Under the pieces are notes generated by a model that had not been told where the DNA came from, ran no database searches, and saw only the letters and a list, made by a program, of their open reading frames with translations. A stretch of DNA of 10,725 bases from an uncultured Collinsella sp. GTDB lineage: Bacteria; Actinomycetota; Coriobacteriia; Coriobacteriales; Coriobacteriaceae. The stretch is taken from the NCBI GenBank assembly GCA_902478935.1, contig CABSMV010000070.1:1-10725 (forward strand). The letters are read 5' to 3'. Below, piece by piece: positions 1 through 5,084 of the stretch. Position numbers and translations under genes: made by a program. The stretch's first letter is position 1. The number at the start of each line of letters is the position of its first letter.

Positions 1-30
1 GTATATAGTCCGTTGGCATAAATACAACAA

Positions 31-53
31 TCCATGACTCTTTTTGTCATGGA
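31..53. promoter_or_regulatory. Inverted repeat over the start of the XRE regulator
   Basis: Seen: a perfect 8-bp inverted repeat, TCCATGAC (31-38) and GTCATGGA (46-53), with a 7-base loop. The two candidate in-frame ATG codons of the downstream regulator (34 and 49) lie one in each arm. No Shine-Dalgarno sequence is visible before either. An AT-rich TAAATAC stretch at 21-27 could be a -10 element for a leaderless or near-leaderless transcript. Inference: an autoregulatory operator, or a start-occluding hairpin. Confidence 0.5.
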
Positions 54-282
54 TATCTCGCCGCTACAACAATCCTTTGGTCTACGCTGCAAAGAACTCA
101 GATCAGAGTCTGGTTTCTCACAAGAGCAATTTGCGAACCGCATTGACATGGACAGGTCTTACTACGCCTTGATAGAGGTCGGGCGAAGAAATGTCAGTCT
201 TTCTAACCTCTCTAAAATTGCCAATGGATTCAACATATCAATTGCTGCACTTATGACTGGTGTATCCGATAAATCGGATTAG
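34..282 (+). CDS. Small XRE-family helix-turn-helix transcriptional regulator
   Basis: Predicted 82-residue DNA-binding protein made almost entirely of one HTH_3/Cro-CI domain (about residues 12-75). It shows the usual pattern: an LR..R...G.SQE.FA recognition-helix region, then RSYYALIE.GRRN.SL.NL.KIA. The size and RSYYALIE.GRRN segment resemble controller (C) proteins of restriction-modification systems and small prophage or ICE regulators, but no restriction or methylase gene is in view. Two starts are possible, at 34 and at 49 (residue 6); the inverted repeat spanning both favours 49, while 34 gives the longest product. The gene lies in an AT-richer stretch unlike the GC-rich genes further right, which suggests acquisition by transfer. 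The domain call is firm; the biological role is not visible. Confidence 0.8.
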   Translation: MTLFVMDISPLQQSFGLRCKELRSESGFSQEQFANRIDMDRSYYALIEVGRRNVSLSNLSKIANGFNISIAALMTGVSDKSD

Positions 283-397
283 TCCATCAATCAGCGAACG
301 AAGTGAGCGAATAAATCGGCGGCGTAGCCGGCGGCAAGGACACGGTACGTGGCCGCGCAGCGAGCTCCGCGAGCGAAGGGGACGGCATCGCCGTCCC
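264..397. repeat. Block of short palindromes downstream of the XRE gene
   Basis: Seen: a run of short inverted repeats starting at the XRE stop codon. They include ATCCGAT/ATCGGAT (264-279), CACG-GTA-CGTG (341-351) and GGGACGGC/GCCGTCCC (379-397). Between them lie GCGAACGAAGTGAGCG (294-309), a CGGCGGCGTAGCCGG segment (317-330) and a GCGAGCTCCGCGAGCG segment (about 359-375). The block is much more GC-rich than its flanks. No protein-like reading frame in it is convincing. The unit order suggests a modular intergenic repeat ending in a terminator; its family is not recognised. Confidence 0.5.
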
Positions 398-408
398 TAT
401 TTCTTTTT
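379..408 (+). terminator. Intrinsic terminator after the XRE gene
   Basis: Perfect 8-bp stem GGGACGGC (379-386) and GCCGTCCC (390-397) with a 3-base loop, followed by a T-rich tail TATTTCTTTTT (398-408). It reads on the plus strand and would end transcription from the XRE regulator. Confidence 0.8.
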
Positions 409-726
409 AATCTATTTCTCTATTAATTGGTTTCACCAAACTGGGTATTACACAAGCTTCTGAGCAGGCTTTTTATCAAATAATTCAAAGCTACCGAATC
501 ATCAAAATGGTGAAATTATTTACCCAAAAGAGGGAAGCACATCACCAAAATGGAACCGACCAACAGCTGTTGAAAACTTTTATCCCCAAAATGGTGATTT
601 CCTGTTTTCAGTGGAAAACTCGGGAAGTCATAATATTTACTTACCAGATTTACAAACGAAAGCGGTTCTTAGTCCCAAAACCAGAACAGGTCAGAAGCAA
701 AAATAACTCCTGACCTGCGATTTTCC
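409..726. other. AT-rich gene-free stretch with three CAAAATGG boxes
   Basis: No convincing gene on either strand. The stretch is AT-rich and holds three copies of CAAAATGG, at 503-510, 546-553 and 587-594, starting 43 and 41 bases apart. The first and third extend to CAAAATGGTGA, and the second and third are preceded by extra C residues (ACC / CCC). A short open frame at 507-713 has no recognisable domain. The stretch could be decayed mobile DNA or a regulatory region belonging to an element that continues to the left. Confidence 0.4.
687..717 (-). terminator. Hairpin downstream of tRNA-Arg, possible terminator
   Basis: Perfect 8-bp inverted repeat CAGGTCAG (687-694) and CTGACCTG (710-717) with a 15-base loop, beginning 9 bases past the CCA end of the minus-strand tRNA. 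On the minus strand it is followed by TTCTGGTTTT, only a weak T tract, so the terminator role is tentative. Confidence 0.4.
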
Positions 727-802
727 TGGTGCCCCCGGGCGGATTCGAACCGTCGACACCCGCTTTAGGAGAGCGGTGCTCTATCCCCTGAGCTACGGAG
801 GC
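727..802 (-). tRNA. tRNA-Arg (anticodon CCT)
   Basis: A complete 76-nt cloverleaf on the minus strand. The acceptor stem pairs GCCTCCG with CGGGGGC (one T-G wobble), followed by discriminator A and an encoded CCA. The anticodon stem CCGCT/AGCGG encloses loop CTCCTAA, giving anticodon CCT, which reads AGG. The T arm carries GGTTCGAATCC. A TACACT -10-like hexamer lies about 11 bases upstream (plus 813-818). The 3' end faces the AT-rich stretch at 1-726; tRNA 3' ends are common integration sites, which would fit an element inserted here. Confidence 0.97.
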
Positions 803-861
803 ATGTTGTACTAGTGTAGCAGATTTACTGCATCGCCATACGTCGCATGACTAGACTTCGA

Positions 862-931
862 AGTTGCGGTGGAATAGTTCCTGTCTGAAGCATCTAAAGC
901 CGTATTTAGAAACTATTTCACCGCAACTTAT
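862..931. repeat. 70-nt long-hairpin repeat, copy 1
   Basis: The left arm AGTTGCGGTGGAATAGTT (862-879) pairs with AACTATTTCACCGCAACT (911-928), with a single G-T wobble and a loop of about 31 bases. A second copy in the same orientation lies at 4548-4617 with identical arms and the same total length but a diverged loop. This copy ends 6 bases before the stop codon of the DUF956 gene on the minus strand, so it would form a stem just past that gene. No clear T tract follows, so it looks like a REP- or MITE-like element more than a classical terminator. Confidence 0.85.
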
Positions 932-937
932 GAGGAG

Positions 938-1336
938 CTAGTTGCCTTTGTGGAAGAGGCCTTTGATGACGGAGGGGATGCTCTTGGCGCCCTTGGCCGT
1001 CACATCGATAAAATCGGGCGAACGCACAAGCTTATCCTCGTCGACGTACTTGCGGACCGCGCGCAACGTCTCTTTGTCGTCGCGCGTCGAAAACGTAAAG
1101 TGACCGTTGTCCTTGGTGAAGATGGCAAAACGCGTAATCTTCTTGGTGCCGCGCAAAACCTCGGCGGCAATATAGTCGACCTCGTCCCACGGGATTTGAA
1201 TATAATCCTCGGGATTGCGCTCGTTGTAATACTCAAACGCCTTATTGCCCACCATCACGTTACCGTGGCTGGTAAGCCCCATCAGGCAGGTTGCCGGCGT
1301 TGCCAGATCGACCGTGCTGTTCTGAGATTGCGCCAT
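938..1336 (-). CDS. DUF956 family protein (ManO-like), mannose PTS operon
   Basis: A 132-residue cytosolic protein matching, as I recall the family, DUF956 (about 120 residues). DUF956 is encoded at the end of mannose-class PTS operons in Firmicutes and Coriobacteria and is often called ManO. Visible features are an N-terminal beta-rich segment (LATPATCLMGLTSHGNVMVG, residues 11-30), an IPWDEVDYIAAEV stretch (48-60) and FAIFTKDNGHFTFSTRD (70-86); the fold resembles a PH/GRAM-like small domain. A longer in-frame reading from 1387 is possible, but it would run through the terminator hairpin at 1365-1400. The ATG at 1336 is preceded by GGAGGGCGAGG and is preferred. It follows the IID gene but is separated by that terminator, so expression probably depends on read-through or a separate start. 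The molecular function is unknown; a role in modulating the PTS is inferred from context. Confidence 0.85.
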   Translation of the reverse strand: MAQSQNSTVDLATPATCLMGLTSHGNVMVGNKAFEYYNERNPEDYIQIPWDEVDYIAAEVLRGTKKITRFAIFTKDNGHFTFSTRDDKETLRAVRKYVDEDKLVRSPDFIDVTAKGAKSIPSVIKGLFHKGN

Positions 1337-1355
1337 ACGCGCCTCGCCCTCCAAT

Positions 1356-1400
1356 AAAAACAATCGGACCGCATCCAGTGTACCCACCGGGTGCGGTCCG
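1356..1400 (-). terminator. Intrinsic terminator between IID and DUF956 genes
   Basis: Read on the minus strand: a 9-bp perfect stem CGGACCGCA (1400-1392) and TGCGGTCCG (1373-1365) with an 18-base loop, followed by ATTGTTTTTATT. The T tract sits directly before the Shine-Dalgarno sequence of the DUF956 gene. It would end most transcripts after the three PTS structural genes and leave DUF956 to read-through. Confidence 0.8.
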
Positions 1401-1456
1401 TTTCAATGGCTCAAAAGCCCTTACCTAGCAACTCTCGGTCTTAAGCCGAAGCGTGC

Positions 1457-2377
1457 TTACATGAAGCCGCAGAAGCGACCGATGATGCCGACGGCGAAGA
1501 GAGCCAGGATGATGACGATCGGGCTGACCTTCTTCTTGAGGAGCTTGCAGACCAGCAGGGTCAGGCACACGGCGGCAAGGCCGGGGATGAGCTGATCGAG
1601 GTTGGCCTGAAGCGTGGTGACCTTCATCTGATCAAGGGCGGTAGCACCGACGGAGTTGTACATCGTCAGCGCTTCCTTGATACCCTCGGAACCGGAGGGC
1701 AGGCTAGCCCAGTCGATAAAGGCGCCAGCAGACTGCTTGACCGTGGAGACGATCGGGGTGAAGGAAATGGACACCCAGCGCTCGACCAGGGCGCCGATGA
1801 TGAACATACCCAGGATGGAAGCGCCCTCGGTGACCTTGCCCATCAGACCACCGGAGAGGTCCTTGGCGATGGAGGAGCCGACCTTGTAGCCAAACTCCTG
1901 CGTGTACCACAGGAAAGCGTAACGGATGATGTTCCACGCGAAGAAGAACAGCAGCGGACCGACGATGCTGCCGGACATGGCCAGGGAAGCGCCCAGAGCG
2001 CCCAGAATCGGGCGAAGGGTGAACCAGAAGACGGGGTCACCGACGCCGGCGAGCGGGCCCATCATACCGACCTTGACGCCCTGGATGGCGACATCATCGA
2101 TCGGAGCACCGTTGGCGCGCTCCTCCTCGAGGGCGAGGGTAACGCCAATGACGGGGGCGGAAACATAGGGGTGGGTGTTATAGAACTCCAGGTGGCGCTT
2201 AAGAGCGGCAATCTGGTCATCCTTGCTGGTGTAGAGCTTCTTGATCGCAGGGATCATTGCGAAGCACCAGCCGCCGTTCTGCATACGCTCGTAGTTCCAC
2301 GAGCCCTGAAGGAACTGATGACGGAAGCAAACCTTCTTGCGGTCAGCCTTGGTGAGCTGAATCTTGTTCTCTGCCAT
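1457..2377 (-). CDS. manZ: PTS mannose-family enzyme IID
   Basis: A 306-residue membrane subunit of a mannose-class phosphotransferase permease; with IIC it forms the sugar channel in the cytoplasmic membrane. It matches the EIID-AGA family along its full length. Seen: LTKADRKKVCFRHQFLQGSWNYERMQNGG near the N terminus (about residues 8-36, the family's conserved start), the signature GMMGPLAGVGDPVFWFTLRPILGALGA (104-130), hydrophobic segments at about 138-158 and 185-205, and a C-terminal hydrophobic pair at about 263-280 and 286-303. A GTG 9 bases upstream (2386) is in frame, but the GGGGAG Shine-Dalgarno sequence fits the ATG at 2377 better. The gap to the IIC stop is only 16 bases, indicating translational coupling. 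The exact sugar cannot be read from sequence; mannose, glucose or an amino sugar are typical. Confidence 0.95.
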   Translation of the reverse strand: MAENKIQLTKADRKKVCFRHQFLQGSWNYERMQNGGWCFAMIPAIKKLYTSKDDQIAALKRHLEFYNTHPYVSAPVIGVTLALEEERANGAPIDDVAIQGVKVGMMGPLAGVGDPVFWFTLRPILGALGASLAMSGSIVGPLLFFFAWNIIRYAFLWYTQEFGYKVGSSIAKDLSGGLMGKVTEGASILGMFIIGALVERWVSISFTPIVSTVKQSAGAFIDWASLPSGSEGIKEALTMYNSVGATALDQMKVTTLQANLDQLIPGLAAVCLTLLVCKLLKKKVSPIVIILALFAVGIIGRFCGFM

Positions 2378-2393
2378 ATGTATCACTCCCCTC

Positions 2394-3212
2394 CTACTCG
2401 TAATCGTTCAGAATGTCGCCGAGCGGGTCGCCGGAGCCACCGCCCATGCCGCCACCCTGCTTGGCCAGATCCTTAAGGCCAAGGTAGATGAGGGCAAGGG
2501 AGATGCCGATGAGACCAAGGGCGATCAGCGTGAGCTGAGGGATGGCAGCAAGGACAAAGCCGAGGACGAAGAACGGCCAGGTCTCCTTGGTGGCCATCAT
2601 GTTGATGACCATGGCGTAACCGACGGAAGCGACCATGCCGCCGCCGACAGCCATGCCGCCGGACAGCCAGTCGGGCATAGCGTTAAGCGCGTTGGTAACG
2701 GCCTCGGCCGGGATGACGCACAGAAGCACTGCCGGGATGGCGATACGAAGGCCCTGCATGAGGATGGCAGCATACTGCCAGCGCTCGATGCCGGAGAAGT
2801 CGCCCTTCTCGGCGCAACCGTCCATGGCGTGAGCGATGGCGGTAGCAATGGTACGGCAGATCATGGTCAGGAACAGACCAGCGACCGACAGCGGGACGGC
2901 GACGGCGATAGCGGTGGTAACGGCCTTGGCCGAATCGGTGGCGCCACCGTTGAGGGCGAGCACCATGATGATCGAAGAAGCGACCGAGGCCAGAGCGGCG
3001 TCAGGCGCGACAGCGGCGCCGACGTTAGCCCAGCCAAGGGCCATCATCTGGAGCGAACCGCCCAGGAGGATGCCCTCCTGAAGGTGACCGGTTACGAGAC
3101 CGATAAGCGTGCATGCCACGAGCGGCTGATGGAACTGGAACTCATCCAGAATGCCTTCCATACCGGCAAGCAACGCGACAATCGCAACAAGCAGAATAGT
3201 GATTGCAGACAT
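2394..3212 (-). CDS. manY: PTS mannose/fructose/sorbose-family enzyme IIC
   Basis: A 272-residue polytopic membrane subunit of the same permease, matching the EII-Sor family. It carries the conserved IIC stretch GLVTGHLQEGILLGGSLQMMALGWANVGAAVAPDAA (residues 38-73). Several hydrophobic segments follow (about 75-90, 97-122, 148-168, 185-207 and 213-246). The C terminus ends in a flexible glycine-rich tail, KQGGGMGGGSGDPLGDILNDYE. The ATG at 3212 follows AAAGGAGGG at good spacing. The gap to the IIAB stop is 18 bases and to the IID start 16 bases, so the three genes form one operon. IIC supplies the main substrate-binding and transport elements. Confidence 0.95.
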   Translation of the reverse strand: MSAITILLVAIVALLAGMEGILDEFQFHQPLVACTLIGLVTGHLQEGILLGGSLQMMALGWANVGAAVAPDAALASVASSIIMVLALNGGATDSAKAVTTAIAVAVPLSVAGLFLTMICRTIATAIAHAMDGCAEKGDFSGIERWQYAAILMQGLRIAIPAVLLCVIPAEAVTNALNAMPDWLSGGMAVGGGMVASVGYAMVINMMATKETWPFFVLGFVLAAIPQLTLIALGLIGISLALIYLGLKDLAKQGGGMGGGSGDPLGDILNDYE

Positions 3213-3230
3213 GTATCGGACCCTCCTTTA

Positions 3231-4220
3231 CTATGCTTGAGCGGCCAGTTCGGCCTTAGCTTTCTTCAACATGGCGTCGAGATCCTCGGAGGAATCAGAA
3301 GGAACCTTGCGGACCTCGAACTTGACGCCCTTGGCCTTAAGGGCCTCGAGAGTCTTGACGTCGTCATCGCCCATAGCGACGGCGTTGGTAACGACGACCT
3401 TGCCCTTGGAGTGAGCCATGGAACCGATGTTGACTTCCTTGATGTCGACGCCGGCCTCGATGGCCTTGAGCAGATCCTGCGGGTTCTCAAAGAGCAGCAT
3501 GGCCTTGGTGTCACCAAAGCGCGTGTCCTTGACGACCTCGGCCATCTTCTTGATGGGCACGACGTTGGCATGGACTCCCGGAGGGGCAGCCTGCTCGATC
3601 ATGGTCTTGCGGAGCTCGTCGTGAGCAACGCCGTCGGAAACCACGATGATGCGGTTGGGGTTGATCTGCTTGGTCCACGTGGTGGCCACCTGACCATGAA
3701 GCAGACGGGTGTCGATACGGACGTGGGCAATCTTGATGTGCCCGTCGCCGATGACCGTTCCCGGAGGGATGGCGCCTGCAGGAGCAGCGGCGGCCGCAGC
3801 CGGCTTCTTCTCCTCGGGCTCCAGAGACTCGGGCTTGACGCGCACGCCAGCCTTAGCCTCAGTCACGAGATGTTTTGCGATCGCATGTGCAGTGTTCTTT
3901 GCGTCAAAGCGCTGCGAATATGCCTCGATGAGCATAGGCAGGTTGACACCGGTGACGATAGCCCAGGAATCGTGGCCCTCGATGAGCCCGCTGATCTGGT
4001 TGAACGGCGTGCCGCCCCACAGATCAACGAGGAAGAGCACCTGCTCCTGATCCTCGAAGGAAGCGACTGCTTCCTCGACCTTGGCACGGAAATCGTCGGG
4101 GCCCATGCTCGGCTCGAGCGAGACCACGGCAACAGACGGTTGATCGCCAAAGACCATCGAGCCCGTCTGCTTGATTCCAGCTGCCAAGTCCCCGTGGCTA
4201 GCAAGAACAATACTTACCAT
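3231..4220 (-). CDS. manX: PTS mannose-family fused enzyme IIAB
   Basis: A 329-residue cytosolic phosphocarrier that passes phosphate from HPr to the incoming sugar. The IIA domain spans about 1-130, with the phospho-histidine in IVLASHGDLAAG (His9 from this start) and the LVDLWGGTPFN motif near 64-74. An Ala/Pro-rich linker (about 136-155, EEKKPAAAAAAPAGAIPPG) joins it to the IIB domain (about 160-325). The IIB active site RIDTRLLHGQVATTW carries its phospho-histidine at about 175, the same numbering as E. coli ManX. An in-frame GTG lies directly upstream (4223), but AAGGAGG is spaced better for the ATG at 4220. It is the first gene of the operon, behind a long noncoding leader region. Fusion of IIA and IIB is common in this family. 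Identification is firm; the sugar specificity is not readable. Confidence 0.96.
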   Translation of the reverse strand: MVSIVLASHGDLAAGIKQTGSMVFGDQPSVAVVSLEPSMGPDDFRAKVEEAVASFEDQEQVLFLVDLWGGTPFNQISGLIEGHDSWAIVTGVNLPMLIEAYSQRFDAKNTAHAIAKHLVTEAKAGVRVKPESLEPEEKKPAAAAAAPAGAIPPGTVIGDGHIKIAHVRIDTRLLHGQVATTWTKQINPNRIIVVSDGVAHDELRKTMIEQAAPPGVHANVVPIKKMAEVVKDTRFGDTKAMLLFENPQDLLKAIEAGVDIKEVNIGSMAHSKGKVVVTNAVAMGDDDVKTLEALKAKGVKFEVRKVPSDSSEDLDAMLKKAKAELAAQA

Positions 4221-4547
4221 CACATAACCTCCTTTTTGTCTACGTATTTCCTACACGACATGAAAGGAGTATAGCTGTTTGGTTTGTGGAATTATAGCTA
4301 AATCCGCAAAAGGTTGGATTATTTGTTTAAATGTCTAGGTTTGTTACAAGTTGATTACGTTACTGCTTTTTGACTCATTACACGACAAGGCGTCGCTCAT
4401 CAAGCCATGCATTTTACAGATACAAGCAGGCTGTTCATTAATATCGATTTTAGGCAAGCGCGAATGCGCTTGTACTGCCGCTATTTTGTTTAAACAGACA
4501 TGGCTTGACTATTTTCGTGACTTATGTTCTATGAAACCACTCAAAAT
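4221..4547 (-). promoter_or_regulatory. Upstream region of the mannose PTS operon
   Basis: A 327-base region, AT-richer than the genes, with no supported gene. On the minus strand a TATAAT hexamer (plus 4291-4296) is the best -10 candidate, without a convincing -35. The 7-mer TATAGCT occurs twice on the plus strand (4270-4276 and 4293-4299), 23 bases apart, near this site. Further up are a hairpin CAAGCGC-GAAT-GCGCTTG (4455-4472), the palindrome TGTTTAAACA (4487-4496) and a wide inverted repeat TCAAGCCATG (4400-4409) / CATGGCTTGA (4499-4508). No sigma-54 type TGGCAC-N5-TTGC site was found. The region probably carries operon control sites; no regulator gene is adjacent. Confidence 0.45.
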
Positions 4548-4617
4548 AGTTGCGGTGGAATAGTTCTTGTTTAAGAGCCAGAAGGCTGAATTTAGGAACT
4601 ATTTCACCGCAACTTAT
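4548..4617. repeat. 70-nt long-hairpin repeat, copy 2
   Basis: Arms AGTTGCGGTGGAATAGTTC (4548-4566) and GAACTATTTCACCGCAACT (4596-4614) pair over 19 bases with one G-T wobble, around a 29-base loop. The arms are identical to copy 1 at 862-931 and the orientation and length are the same, while 14 of 33 central bases differ. It begins 9 bases past the hypA stop on the minus strand. Both copies therefore occupy the same position relative to a minus-strand gene end. Confidence 0.85.
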
Positions 4618-4625
4618 AGGGAATC

Positions 4626-5054
4626 CTAGGCGATGTGGAGGGGGTTGGCGGCGTCGACGGCGTCGGGGACGTCGGAAGGACCGTCGGGGACAGCGTCTGC
4701 CGGGTCCTCGTCGGGGGTCTCGATCTGCTTGATCATGACCTCCTGGCCCTGCAGCAGGTATGTCTCGCCGCTACCGCAATGGGGACAGGTCTTGCCGTGC
4801 TCGACCGTCGCGTAGTCGCAACCACACGCCTCGCAATGTGTCACGGCCTCGACGGGCTCCACGATAAGCTCCGCGCCCTGCGCGATGGGCTTTTTATCTA
4901 CCGCCCAGCGCCAAGCGTCGAGCAGCAAGTCGGGAACGACGCCCGAGACCTCGCCCAGCAGCAACGTCACGCTCGAAACGCGACGCACGCCATTGGCGCG
5001 CGCCACGTTCTCGACATCGCGAATGATGTGGTAAACGATCCCCAATTCATGCAC
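4626..5054 (-). CDS. hypA: HypA/HybF family hydrogenase nickel metallochaperone
   Basis: A 142-residue cytosolic protein of the HypA family, which with HypB delivers nickel to [NiFe]-hydrogenase (in some species also to urease). It begins with the invariant MHE, whose His2 binds nickel. It has the zinc-ribbon cysteines Cys74-x2-Cys77 and Cys90-x2-Cys93 in CEACGCDY...KTCPHCG. A GTG start at 5054 is chosen because it gives MHE; the ATG nearby is out of frame. After the usual end near residue 112 there is an acidic, Asp/Ala/Pro-rich tail of about 30 residues that is not typical of HypA. It lies 30 bases downstream of the large Fe-S flavoprotein on the same strand and is probably cotranscribed with it. 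No hydrogenase or other hyp gene is in the window. Confidence 0.92.
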   Translation of the reverse strand: MHELGIVYHIIRDVENVARANGVRRVSSVTLLLGEVSGVVPDLLLDAWRWAVDKKPIAQGAELIVEPVEAVTHCEACGCDYATVEHGKTCPHCGSGETYLLQGQEVMIKQIETPDEDPADAVPDGPSDVPDAVDAANPLHIA

Positions 5055-5084
5055 TTTTTCTTCCGCCGTTCCCGTTATGGCTAC

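Noticed and set aside
260..463. 67-codon open frame after the XRE gene
   Set aside because: It reads through the palindrome block and the terminator as an arginine-rich low-complexity product.
507..713. 68-codon open frame in the AT-rich stretch
   Set aside because: No Shine-Dalgarno sequence, no recognisable domain, and it overlaps the CAAAATGG repeats; not enough to call a gene.
2364..4274. 636-codon open frame on the plus strand across the PTS genes
   Set aside because: It lies antisense to three well-identified PTS genes and reads as charged low-complexity protein; long antisense frames are expected in GC-rich coding DNA.
4224..4380. Sigma-54 promoter for the PTS operon
   Set aside because: Mannose PTS operons in some Firmicutes use one, but no TGGCAC-N5-TTGC match was found and no LevR-type activator is present.
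4351..4563. 70-codon open frame upstream of the PTS operon
   Set aside because: It runs into the hairpin repeat and has no ribosome site or domain.
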